From NCBI RefSeq assembly GCF_043951915.1, contig NZ_JBINJD010000110.1:1-17168 (forward strand): a stretch of 17,168 bases of DNA, read 5' to 3'. Below, one piece after another: positions 1 to 7,202 of the stretch. Position numbers and translations under genes: made by a program. The notes beneath the pieces were generated by a model. The model was not told the DNA's origin. It saw nothing but the letters and a program-made list of their open reading frames with translations, and made no database searches. Numbering within the stretch: the stretch's first letter is position 1; every line of letters starts with the position of its first letter. Source of the DNA: Alienimonas sp043951915 (GTDB lineage Bacteria > Planctomycetota > Planctomycetia > Planctomycetales > Planctomycetaceae).

Positions 1-60
1 GTGTCATCGCACACGCCCGAACACACGGAGGGCTGACGCCCACCGCTCGCCGACGGGCCG

Positions 61-1401
61 TTAAAACGTCCGTTCGACGAACGTGGTGTCCATCGTGCCG
101 TCGCGGAAGGTTTCGTTGGCGATGATCTCCCGCAGCAGCGGGACCGTCGTTTTGACGCCTTCAATGTGAAACTCCGCCAAGGCCCGCTTCATCGTGGCGA
201 TCGCCTCGTCGCGGGTGGGGCGGTGGACCAGCAGTTTGCCGATCAGGCTGTCGTAGAAGGGCGGAACGGTGTAGCCGGTATAGACGTGGCTGTCCCACCG
301 CACGCCGGGGCCGCCGGGGATGCGGAGGGCGGTGATCTTGCCGGGGCAGCCGCGGAAGTCGTTGGCGGGGTCTTCGGCGTTGATGCGGACTTCGATCGAG
401 GCCCCGTCCGCCGGGATGTTCTTCTGCTTCAGGTCCAGCTTTTCGCCGGCGGCGACGCGGATCTGCTCTTTGACGAGGTCGACGCCCGTCACCAACTCCG
501 TGACTGGGTGCTCCACCTGGATGCGGGCGTTCACCTCGATGAAGTAGAACTTGTTGTCCCGCACGTCCAATAAGAACTCGACCGTGCCGGCGTTATAATA
601 GCCGGCCGTCTTCACCAGCCGGACGGCCGCGGCGCAGAGGTCCTTGCGGACGGAGGCCGGCATGTTGGGGGCCGGGCTCTCCTCGACCAGTTTCTGGTGC
701 TTGCGCTGCATGGAGCAGTCGCGTTCCCACAGGTGGAAGGCGTTGCCGTGGGTGTCGGCGATCACCTGCACCTCGACGTGCCGGGCCTTCTCAATATATT
801 TTTCGAGATAGACGCCGGCGTTGCTGAACGCCTTCTCGGCCTCCTGGGCGGCCGCTTTGAGACCGGCCTTGAGGGCGATGTCGTTGCGGGCGACGCGCAT
901 CCCCTTCCCGCCGCCGCCGGCGGTGGCTTTGATCAGGACCGGGTAGCCGATCTGCTCCGCCAATTCGACCGCTTTGTTTTCGTCCGTCACCAGCCCGTCG
1001 CTGCCGGGCACGGTGGGGACCTTCGCCTCCTGGGCGATGGAGCGGGCGGTCACCTTGTCGCCCAATTTGCGCATCGCTTCTTCGGGCGGGCCGATGAAGG
1101 CGATGTTGCAACTCCGGCAGACCTCCGCGAAGTGGGCGCTTTCCGACAGGAAGCCGTACCCCGGGTGAATCGCCTGGACGTTGCCCAGCTCCGCGGCGCT
1201 GATCAGGTGCTTGATCGAGAGGTACGACTCCGACGCCGCCGGCGGGCCGATGCAGATCTTCTGATCGGCGAGGTCCAGGTAGGCGGCGTCGCGGTCGGCG
1301 GAGCTGTAGACCGCGACGGACTCCACCCCTAATTCGCGACAGGCGCGGATGACCCGCAGGGCGATCTCCCCGCGGTTGGCGATCAGCAAACGTTGAAACA
1401 T
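61..1401 (-). CDS. accC: Biotin carboxylase subunit of acetyl-CoA carboxylase
   Basis: This enzyme uses ATP and bicarbonate to carboxylate the biotin on AccB, the first half-reaction of malonyl-CoA synthesis for fatty acids; it is cytosolic. The 446 residues match the usual length of about 450. The N-terminal biotin-carboxylase domain opens with LLIANRGEIA (5-14). The ATP-grasp domain shows K158 and the glycine loop GGGGKGM (162-168). The metal and bicarbonate site is intact: E289, N291, then R293-Q295-V296-E297 in NARIQVEHPVTE, and R339 in SIEVRI. The C-terminal domain ends with the usual FHIEGVKTT (421-429). It is the last gene of a minus-strand operon, 73 bases after accB. The stop is TAA. 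No strong Shine-Dalgarno site precedes the ATG. Function is near certain from the family. Confidence 0.98.
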   Translation of the reverse strand: MFQRLLIANRGEIALRVIRACRELGVESVAVYSSADRDAAYLDLADQKICIGPPAASESYLSIKHLISAAELGNVQAIHPGYGFLSESAHFAEVCRSCNIAFIGPPEEAMRKLGDKVTARSIAQEAKVPTVPGSDGLVTDENKAVELAEQIGYPVLIKATAGGGGKGMRVARNDIALKAGLKAAAQEAEKAFSNAGVYLEKYIEKARHVEVQVIADTHGNAFHLWERDCSMQRKHQKLVEESPAPNMPASVRKDLCAAAVRLVKTAGYYNAGTVEFLLDVRDNKFYFIEVNARIQVEHPVTELVTGVDLVKEQIRVAAGEKLDLKQKNIPADGASIEVRINAEDPANDFRGCPGKITALRIPGGPGVRWDSHVYTGYTVPPFYDSLIGKLLVHRPTRDEAIATMKRALAEFHIEGVKTTVPLLREIIANETFRDGTMDTTFVERTF

Positions 1402-1474
1402 GAGCGGCGTCCCGCCCGGGGGCGGTCGACGAAAGGGGATTGCGGCGGCGGAGCGGTCCGGGCGGGCCGGCCGG

Positions 1475-2041
1475 TCAGGCGAGGCGGAACAACGGGGTGC
1501 CGTATTCGACCGCGTCGCCGGTCTTCACCAGCACCTCGGCGATGGTGCCGGTCGTGTCGGCGGGGATCTGGTTGAACACTTTCATCGCCTCCACGAGACA
1601 GACGATGGTGTCCGCCTGCACCTCGTCGCCGACCGAGACGAACGGCGGATCGTCCGGGCTGGGAGAGGGATAGAAGGTGCCGACGGTGGGGCTGTCGATT
1701 GTGCGGCCGGCCGGGGCGGCGGGCGCCGCGGGGGCGGCCTCGGGCGCGGGGGCGGCGGGCGCCGGCGCCGCGGCGGGGGCCGGGGCGGCGACGGGCGGGG
1801 CGGCGACGGGCGGGGCGGCGACCGGAACGGGGGCCGCCCCGCCGCGGCGAACGTGCCAGCGCTGGGCGTCGCCCTTCAGGTCGATCTCCGAAACGTCGAA
1901 CCGCTGCATCATCGCGAGCAGCGATTCGACGGCGGGCAGATCGAACGGGCCGCCCTCGGACGACACGGAAGCGTCTGCGGCGTCGTTCGAGTCGTTGTCC
2001 GGAGCCCGGTCGTCGGCGGGGTCGTGGGCGTCGTCACTCAT
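1475..2041 (-). CDS. accB: Biotin carboxyl carrier protein of acetyl-CoA carboxylase
   Basis: AccB carries the biotin that shuttles carboxyl groups between AccC and the AccA/AccD carboxyltransferase. The 188-residue protein has four parts: an acidic, Asp-rich N-terminal tail (1-30); a short helical segment (about 31-66, LPAVESLLAMMQRFDVSEIDL); an Ala/Pro linker (about 69-112) with PVAAP repeats; and the biotinyl domain (about 113-188). The biotin acceptor is K154 in the EAMK motif (151-154), preceded by VCLV and followed by VFNQI. GTFYPSPSPDDPPFVSVGD is the typical domain entry. It lies 22 bases downstream of the peptidase and upstream of accC, the standard accB-accC order. The acidic tail is longer than usual. 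AccA and AccD are not in the window. Confidence 0.96.
   Translation of the reverse strand: MSDDAHDPADDRAPDNDSNDAADASVSSEGGPFDLPAVESLLAMMQRFDVSEIDLKGDAQRWHVRRGGAAPVPVAAPPVAAPPVAAPAPAAAPAPAAPAPEAAPAAPAAPAGRTIDSPTVGTFYPSPSPDDPPFVSVGDEVQADTIVCLVEAMKVFNQIPADTTGTIAEVLVKTGDAVEYGTPLFRLA
1782..1826. repeat. 15-base tandem repeat in the accB linker
   Basis: The unit GGGGCGGCGACGGGC occurs perfectly at 1782-1796 and 1797-1811, with a third, imperfect copy at 1812-1826. In the accB frame it encodes the PPVAA steps of the flexible Ala/Pro linker. The length is a multiple of three, so copy-number changes keep the frame. It is probably ordinary slippage-prone linker DNA. Confidence 0.8.
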
Positions 2042-2063
2042 GCGGGGCGGGAACCGCGGCGGG

Positions 2064-3185
2064 TCAGGCGGGGGTCAGGCGAGCCGGTTCGCGGCGGGGG
2101 AGGGAGGAGAGAACCTGGCGCCCCTCGGGGGTGACCAGCACGTCCTCCTCGATCCGCACGCCGAACCGATCGGCAAGGTACACGCCCGGCTCGACGGTGA
2201 CGACCATGCCGGGGGCGGCCACGTCGTCGGAAATCGAACTCAGCCGCGGCGCCTCGTGGACTTCCAGCCCGATCCCGTGCCCGGTCCCGTGGCCGAAGTA
2301 CTCCCCGTACCCGGCTTCCTCGATGACGTTACGGGCCGCGGCGTCCACCTCTTTCAGCGGCACGCCGGGCCGCAACACGGCCAGGGCGGCGTCCACGGCG
2401 GCGTTGACCGTGTCGTACACGCGGCGGAATTCCTCCGGCTCCTCCCCCGTCACCAGCGTGCGGGTCAGGTCGGAAACGTACCCGTTGGGCATCCGGGCGC
2501 CCCAATCGATCAGCAGTGTGCCGGCCTCGGAGACGCGGGGGTCGCCGACGGAGTAGTGCGGGTGAGCCCCGCCGGGGCCGACGGCGACGATCGGGGCGAA
2601 GCTGAAGCCCGTCGCCCCGCGTTCCCGCAGCGCCGCTTCGAGGCGGTAGGAGAAGTCGCGTTCCGATTCGTCCCCCCGCACGTCGCCCAGCGCGGCCGTG
2701 AAGGCGGCCTCCGCGGCGGCGACGGCGGCCCGGATCTGGGCGATCTCCCAGTCGTCCTTGATCGCCCGCAGCTCCTCGACCAACCCCTCCGAGGTCAGCA
2801 GCGGCACGCCGGCCGCGGCGCCCTTGAGCGTTTCGAAGTCGGCGAGGGTGATGTGCTCCGCCTCCACCGCGACCGGCCCGCGTTGCTTGCCCAGCACCTT
2901 CGCCGTGGACTGGGCGAACGTCTCGGCCTGAGTGCGGATGGTCGCGTCCAGACCGGGGCACTGCCGCTCGATCTGGGCGGCGTAGCGACTGTCGGAAATG
3001 ATCCGTTCGACGTCCGGCCCGATCAGCAGGCGGGCGCTGCTGCCGGTGAACCCGGTCAGGTAGCGGACGTTGACCGTGCTTTCGATCAGCACGGCGGCGA
3101 GGTCGGGGTGTCGCTCCGCGAGAACCGCCCGCAGGCGGTCGCGGCGGGCGGCGTAGGTTCCGGAGGGAGGGTTGGGGTCGTTCAT
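2064..3185 (-). CDS. pepP: Xaa-Pro peptidase, M24 family
   Basis: A cytosolic metallo-aminopeptidase of the M24 (pita-bread) family that releases residues next to proline. The 373 residues comprise a creatinase-like N-terminal domain (about 10-140, with NVRYLTGFTGSSA at 39-51) and the catalytic domain (about 145-365). All five metal ligands are visible: D227 in LLIDWGA, D239 in VSDLTRT, H303 in GHGTGHGIG, E332 in VEPGVYL and E346 in VRIEED. H210 in HPHYS is the usual substrate-side histidine. It opens the accB-accC operon. The family often sits before efp-accB-accC in other bacteria; efp is absent here. The ATG has no visible Shine-Dalgarno site, and a TACACT box on the minus strand lies only 9 bases upstream, so the transcript may be almost leaderless. 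PepP and PepQ cannot be told apart from this sequence, so the symbol is tentative. Confidence 0.9.
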   Translation of the reverse strand: MNDPNPPSGTYAARRDRLRAVLAERHPDLAAVLIESTVNVRYLTGFTGSSARLLIGPDVERIISDSRYAAQIERQCPGLDATIRTQAETFAQSTAKVLGKQRGPVAVEAEHITLADFETLKGAAAGVPLLTSEGLVEELRAIKDDWEIAQIRAAVAAAEAAFTAALGDVRGDESERDFSYRLEAALRERGATGFSFAPIVAVGPGGAHPHYSVGDPRVSEAGTLLIDWGARMPNGYVSDLTRTLVTGEEPEEFRRVYDTVNAAVDAALAVLRPGVPLKEVDAAARNVIEEAGYGEYFGHGTGHGIGLEVHEAPRLSSISDDVAAPGMVVTVEPGVYLADRFGVRIEEDVLVTPEGRQVLSSLPRREPARLTPA

Positions 3186-3194
3186 CGTGCGGGG

Positions 3195-3234
3195 AGTGTA
3201 ACGCGGGAGTCCCGCGGGGCTCCCGCGTTACAAT
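3195..3234. promoter_or_regulatory. Divergent promoter with 36-base palindrome (pepP / larB)
   Basis: The arm TGTAACGCGGGAG at 3197-3209 is the reverse complement of CTCCCGCGTTACA at 3220-3232. The 10-base centre (3210-3219) contains the palindrome CCCGCGGG, so nearly the whole stretch is self-complementary. The right arm runs into TACAAT (3229-3234), a good -10 match placed 6 bases before the larB ATG at 3241. The left arm gives TACACT on the minus strand (3200-3195), 9 bases before the pepP ATG at 3185. Both would start transcription at or beside the start codons. I see no clear -35 for either, so promoter identity is inferred from position; the palindrome itself is read directly. Confidence 0.5.
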
Positions 3235-3240
3235 GGAAGT

Positions 3241-3933
3241 ATGCAATCTCCCACCGCCCGAACGCCGGACGCCAGCGTGGACCTCGCCCGGGCCGCCCGC
3301 TGCGGATTCCCGGAGGTGGTCTACGGCGAGGGCAAGACCGCGGAGCAGATCGCCGCGGTGTTCGCCGCCCAACAGGAGGCCGGGCAGCGCTGCTTCGCCA
3401 CGCGGGTGGACGACGCCTCCCGGGCCGCCCTCGCCGAACGTTTTCCCTCCGCGGTCGTCAATCACGTCGCCCGCACGGTGCGGCTGGGCGAGGCGGGGCG
3501 GGAAACCGGGTTCGTCCCGGTCGTCACCGCCGGCACGACGGACCGGCCGATCGCGGAGGAGGCGGTCGAAACGCTGCGGTGGATGGGCGTGCGGACGACG
3601 CTGATCGCCGACGTCGGCGTCGCCGGCCCGCACCGCCTGCCGGAACGCCTGCCGGAACTCGCCGGCCCCGACGGTACGGGGCCGGACGCCGCCGTGGTCG
3701 TCGCGGGGATGGAGGGGGCGTTGCCCAGCGTCGTCGGCGGACATCTTCCCTGTCCGGTCGTCGCCGTGCCGACCAGCGTGGGGTACGGGGCGAACTTCGG
3801 GGGGCTCTCGGCGCTGCTGGGCATGTTGAACAGCTGCGCCGCGAACGTGGTGGTCGTGAACATCGACGGGGGGTTCAAGGGGGCCTACGTCGCCGGCCTG
3901 ATGACGCGGGGGCCGACGCCGCCAACGGGGTGA
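3241..3933 (+). CDS. larB: Nickel pincer cofactor biosynthesis protein LarB
   Basis: LarB carboxylates and hydrolyses nicotinic acid adenine dinucleotide, the first step towards the nickel-pincer nucleotide cofactor of lactate racemase and related enzymes. The 230 residues are close to the usual 245-260. The N-terminal hallmark LDLARAARCGFPEVVYGEGK starts near residue 14. The C-terminal half is the AIR-carboxylase-like (PurE-like) domain, with GFVPVVTAGTTD, DVGVAG, VVVAGMEGALPSVVGG, VPTSVGYGANFGGLSALL and NIDGGFKGAY. It starts a plus-strand group with a TfoX-like gene and nnrD. LarC and LarE, the other synthesis proteins, and any LarA-type enzyme are not in the window. GGAAG lies one base before the ATG, too close for normal ribosome binding, so leaderless initiation is plausible. 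Confidence 0.92.
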   Translation: MQSPTARTPDASVDLARAARCGFPEVVYGEGKTAEQIAAVFAAQQEAGQRCFATRVDDASRAALAERFPSAVVNHVARTVRLGEAGRETGFVPVVTAGTTDRPIAEEAVETLRWMGVRTTLIADVGVAGPHRLPERLPELAGPDGTGPDAAVVVAGMEGALPSVVGGHLPCPVVAVPTSVGYGANFGGLSALLGMLNSCAANVVVVNIDGGFKGAYVAGLMTRGPTPPTG

Positions 3934-3972
3934 AATCGATCGACGGGGTGAGTGGACTGACGGAGTGACCCG

Positions 3973-4230
3973 ATGAGCGACCTGACGACGATGCCGCACC
4001 TCGACGCGACCGCCGTGCGAATGCTGAAGGAGGCGGGGATCGACTCCGCCGAGGCGCTCCGCGACGCCGGGGCGGCGGACGCCTACATGGCGGTGAAAGC
4101 GCGAGCGCTGGCCCCCTCCGAGGATCTGCTGTGGGCGATCGAGGGGGCGCTGACGAACGCCGAGCCGCACGACATCTCCGCCGACCGCCGCAACAACCTG
4201 CTGCACCAAACCGGGGAACTGCTCTCATGA
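3973..4230 (+). CDS. TfoX/Sxy C-terminal-domain protein
   Basis: An 85-residue protein that looks like a free-standing TfoX C-terminal domain (the helical part of the Sxy/TfoX competence regulators). The visible pattern is PHLDATAVRMLKEAGIDSAE, then LRDAGAADAYMAVKAR, then LLWAIEGALTN, close to the family's 'LPNLG, AGI, LGAVEAY, LKA, LLWALEGAL' order. The fold is helix-hairpin-helix-like. The N-terminal TfoX domain is missing, and such single-domain proteins are common outside the gammaproteobacteria, with unknown function. It lies 39 bases after larB, with GGAG a few bases before the ATG. Its TGA overlaps the nnrD start as ATGA, which suggests translational coupling. The domain call is from motif memory only; a competence role should not be assumed. 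Confidence 0.75.
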   Translation: MSDLTTMPHLDATAVRMLKEAGIDSAEALRDAGAADAYMAVKARALAPSEDLLWAIEGALTNAEPHDISADRRNNLLHQTGELLS

Positions 4231-5141
4231 CCGTCCAACGCATCACGGCCGTTCCCCGTCACCCCGACCGGGCCGCCGACAGCCACAAGGGGGACTACGG
4301 CCGGGTGCTGATCGTCGCCGGCAGCCGCGGCATGGCCGGGGCCGCGGCTCTCTCCGGGTTGGGGGCGCTGCGGGGCGGGGCCGGGCTGGTGACGGTCGCC
4401 TGCCCGGAGTCGCTGGCGAACGCGGTCACCGCCGTCGAGCCGGCGTTGATGACGGTCCCGCTGCCGGAGGAGGACGGCCACGTCGCCGACCCGGCCCCGG
4501 ACGGTTGGAGCGACGAACTGTCGGACCGCGATTGGGACGCCGTTGCCGTCGGCCCCGGTCTGGGGCAGAGCGAGGCGGCGAAGACCGCGGCCCGGTTGAT
4601 CTTCACGGGCTGGGAGTTGCCGCTCGTGGTGGACGCCGACGGGCTCAACGCGCTTTGTCATCCCTCCACGGGGCAGGGTCTCGCCTGGGAGCCGCACAAC
4701 GACTTCCCCCGCGTGCTCACCCCGCACCCCGGCGAGTTCGCCCGGCTGCTCGGCCCGGAGGTGAGCGTGAAAGAGGTGCAGGCGGACCGGGAGGGACTCG
4801 CGGTGAAGTTCGCCGCGGAGCACAACGTCGTGCTGCTCCTGAAGGGTTCCCGCACGCTGGTGACGGACGGCGACCGGCTGTTCGAAAACCGCACCGGCAA
4901 CCCGGGCATGGCCTCCGGCGGGTGCGGCGACGTGTTGACCGGGCTGATCGCCGCCCTGATCGGACAGGGGATGGAACCGTTCGAGGCCGCCTGCTGCGGG
5001 GCCCACCTGCACGGCCGGGCCGGCGACCTCGCCGCCGCCGCCCTCAGCCAGCCGGGCCTGATCGCCAGCGACCTGCCGCGGTTCCTCGCCCGCGCCTTCG
5101 CGGACCCGGCGTATGAGCGGGCCGACGGCGACGACGCCTGA
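4227..5141 (+). CDS. nnrD: ADP-dependent NAD(P)H-hydrate dehydratase
   Basis: NnrD repairs damaged cofactors: it converts the S form of hydrated NADH or NADPH back to NAD(P)H, using ADP in bacteria. The 304 residues form the ribokinase-like YjeF C-terminal domain. Visible motifs are HKGDYGRVLIVAGS (20-33), AVAVGPGLGQ (105-114), VVDADGLNAL (134-143), LTPHPGEFARLLG (164-176) and NPGMASGGCGDVLTG (225-239), where D235 is the expected catalytic aspartate. The ATG at 4227 is chosen over an in-frame ATG 96 bases upstream because it overlaps the previous stop (ATGA) and fits the family start. The epimerase NnrE, often fused or adjacent, is not here. Neighbours larB and nnrD both act on nicotinamide/nicotinate dinucleotide chemistry, which may explain the grouping. 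Confidence 0.93.
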   Translation: MTVQRITAVPRHPDRAADSHKGDYGRVLIVAGSRGMAGAAALSGLGALRGGAGLVTVACPESLANAVTAVEPALMTVPLPEEDGHVADPAPDGWSDELSDRDWDAVAVGPGLGQSEAAKTAARLIFTGWELPLVVDADGLNALCHPSTGQGLAWEPHNDFPRVLTPHPGEFARLLGPEVSVKEVQADREGLAVKFAAEHNVVLLLKGSRTLVTDGDRLFENRTGNPGMASGGCGDVLTGLIAALIGQGMEPFEAACCGAHLHGRAGDLAAAALSQPGLIASDLPRFLARAFADPAYERADGDDA

Positions 5142-5152
5142 GCCGTCGGCCC
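5119..5152 (+). terminator. Hairpin over the nnrD stop codon
   Basis: GGGCCGACGGC (5119-5129) pairs perfectly with GCCGTCGGCCC (5142-5152), an 11-bp GC-rich stem around a 12-base loop that contains the nnrD TGA (5139-5141). There is no U-tract directly after it. It is a plausible transcription end or 3' stabiliser before the kinase gene. Confidence 0.5.
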
Positions 5153-5246
5153 CCGCGCGGTTTCGCCCCGCCCTCGGGGACCGCCCGGTGCCCGGCCCGG
5201 GACCGCGTGCTACTCTGGCCGCGTCTTAATCCGCCGATTCCCGTCC

Positions 5247-7139
5247 ATGCCGCCTCAACGCCTCCCGACGACCGTTTCGGGAAGCGGGGACCAGACGCAT
5301 TCGGAATTGGATCCCGTCCTCCCGCGACGGTTCGGGCGGTACGACGTGCTGCGGACCTTGGGACGGGGGGCGATGGGGACGGTCTATCTGGCCCGGGACC
5401 GTCGCCTGGACCGAAGCGTGGCCCTGAAGACGCCCGCGGCCTCGATCATGAACGACCGCCGGCTGCGGGAGCGGTTCCTGCGGGAGGCCCGGGCCGCGGC
5501 GAAGCTCCAGCACCCCAACCTCTGCCCGGTATACGACGCCGGCGAGATCGACGGCCGGCCGTACCTCACGATGGCCTATCTGCCGGGGCCGGACCTCGCC
5601 GCCGCCCGCCCCGGGCCGCGGCCGGAGCGGGAGGCGGCGCGGCTGATCCGGGACCTCAGCGACGGGATGGCCCACGCCCACGCGTACGGGATCGTCCACC
5701 GCGACCTGAAGCCGGCGAACGTGCTGATCAACGCCGCCGGCCGGCCGGCCGTCACGGACTTCGGCCTCGCCCGCCGCGTGACCCCCGCTCTCGAAAACGA
5801 CACCGTCGCGGGCGGCCCCGGCGGGCGGACGCAACGGGAGGACGCCCCGCCCGACGACCTCCTCACCGCGCCCGGGGCGGTCCTCGGCACGCCGTCCTAC
5901 ATGGCGCCGGAGCAGATCGCCGGCGACCGCCGCGAGGTCGGCCCGCGTTCGGACGTCTACGCCCTCGGCGTGATCTTCTACGAACTGCTGACCGGTCGCC
6001 GCCCGTACGAGGGGGAGACCTCCGCGGAGGTGATGCGGCGGACGCTCGCCGGAACGCCGGTCCCGCTGCGGGACCGGCGGCCCGACGTCGATCCGGCCCT
6101 CGACGAGATCGTGCGGCGGATGACCGCCTGGACCCCGGACGACCGGTTCGGCTCCATGGCGGAGGTCCGCGACGCCCTGAACGCGTTCCTCGAGGGCGAC
6201 GCCCCCCCGCAGGAACGCGGCCCGACGTCCGGCGCCCCCACGGCCGGCGCCCCCGCCGGGGCGGCGCCGGTCCTCAAACGACGCGGCGCCGTGCTGGCGG
6301 TCGCCGCGGCGGCGCTCGTGCTGCTGGGCGTGGTGACGATCGTGTACCGGGCGGCGGACGGCTCCCTGGAACAGATGACGGTGGACGTCCCCGGCGACGT
6401 GGCGGAGGTGCGGGTCGGCCGACCGTCCGACCCGTCGTCGCCCGGCGGCGGAGACGCCCCGTCCCCGAACGGCCCGCCGCCCCCCGGCGCCGCGGCCGCG
6501 GACGAGAACGCCGGCTGGGAGGAGCTGTTCAACGGCGAAGATCTGACCGGCTGGGCCACCGGCGACTCGGACGTCTGGAGCGTCCGCGACGGCGTGCTGC
6601 ACGCCCGCTTCCCCCCGGACGGCGACGGCGTGTTCAGCGAACTGCGGACGAAGCGAACCTTCGGCGACGGCGAGTTCCGGGTCACGGCCCGCGTCGAGGG
6701 GGCCGTCGGCAGCGGCGTGACCGTCCGCAACCCGCCCGGCCGGGGCGGCCGCACGACCGAGGTGAACTTCGCCCCCGCCGATCCCGGCTGGCACGGGGCG
6801 CTGTGGTCGAAGGTCTGGGAGGGGGAGACCACCGAGGACCGCCCGCCGCAGTCGATCCGGGCGACGCCGGAGGCGGCGAAGGCCGCCCAGGCCGCCGCCG
6901 CCGAGAACGGCCTGCCCCCCGGCTGGCACGTGCTCAACATCCGCACCGAGGGCGAAACGGTCTCCGTCCGGGTGAACGGCGTGCCGACGGTCACGGCGGA
7001 CCTGGACGAGACGCCCGCCCGGGGGACGCTCGGTCTGCTGTTGCAACGGCGCTCGCCCGGCAACGTCGGTGCGATGACCTTCCGCAGCGTTCGCTGGCGT
7101 CCGCTCCGGCGGAACAGCCCCGGCCCGGCAGGGGAGTGA
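5247..7139 (+). CDS. Transmembrane Ser/Thr protein kinase with DUF1080 domain
   Basis: A Hanks-type kinase of 630 residues. The catalytic domain spans about 30-315: glycine loop GRGAMGTVY (39-47), ATP lysine K61 in VALK, helix-C E80, catalytic HRDLKPANVL (151-160, with D153), metal-binding DFG (171-173) and APEQ (220-223). A Pro/Ala linker leads to a single membrane helix at about 347-367. The C-terminal part is outside the cytoplasm in the usual topology. After a Pro/Gly-rich stretch it holds a DUF1080 (3-keto-disaccharide hydrolase, LamG-like) domain from about 423 to 618, entered by WEELFNGEDLTGW. All catalytic kinase residues are present, so it should be active. DUF1080 may sense a sugar or cell-surface ligand; this is inference. 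The gene stands 105 bases after nnrD and 63 bases before a lipoprotein gene. No Shine-Dalgarno site is evident. Confidence 0.93.
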   Translation: MPPQRLPTTVSGSGDQTHSELDPVLPRRFGRYDVLRTLGRGAMGTVYLARDRRLDRSVALKTPAASIMNDRRLRERFLREARAAAKLQHPNLCPVYDAGEIDGRPYLTMAYLPGPDLAAARPGPRPEREAARLIRDLSDGMAHAHAYGIVHRDLKPANVLINAAGRPAVTDFGLARRVTPALENDTVAGGPGGRTQREDAPPDDLLTAPGAVLGTPSYMAPEQIAGDRREVGPRSDVYALGVIFYELLTGRRPYEGETSAEVMRRTLAGTPVPLRDRRPDVDPALDEIVRRMTAWTPDDRFGSMAEVRDALNAFLEGDAPPQERGPTSGAPTAGAPAGAAPVLKRRGAVLAVAAAALVLLGVVTIVYRAADGSLEQMTVDVPGDVAEVRVGRPSDPSSPGGGDAPSPNGPPPPGAAAADENAGWEELFNGEDLTGWATGDSDVWSVRDGVLHARFPPDGDGVFSELRTKRTFGDGEFRVTARVEGAVGSGVTVRNPPGRGGRTTEVNFAPADPGWHGALWSKVWEGETTEDRPPQSIRATPEAAKAAQAAAAENGLPPGWHVLNIRTEGETVSVRVNGVPTVTADLDETPARGTLGLLLQRRSPGNVGAMTFRSVRWRPLRRNSPGPAGE

Positions 7140-7161
7140 CGCGGCGGTCCGCGGGCGTCAC
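7136..7161 (+). terminator. Small hairpin at the kinase stop codon
   Basis: GTGACGC (7136-7142) pairs with GCGTCAC (7155-7161), leaving a 12-base loop. The kinase TGA (7137-7139) lies in the left arm. No U-tract follows. It may attenuate read-through into the lipoprotein gene, but a 7-bp stem in such GC-rich DNA is weak evidence. Confidence 0.25.
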
Positions 7162-7202
7162 CGTGGACGGCCCCGTTCCGCCCCCGACGCTCGCCCGCTC
7201 CC

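Noticed and set aside
1..60. An open frame ending TGA at 34-36 at the left edge
   Set aside because: Only 11 codons are visible, too few to call the tail of an upstream gene; the rest of the 60 bases shows nothing.
2329..4209. A 626-codon minus-strand open frame
   Set aside because: It runs across pepP, the divergent promoter and antisense to larB, with Arg/Gly/Pro composition and no recognisable domain.
5153..5246. A promoter for the kinase gene (TACTCT near 5210)
   Set aside because: The box is poor and no -35 is visible at a suitable distance; not strong enough to list.
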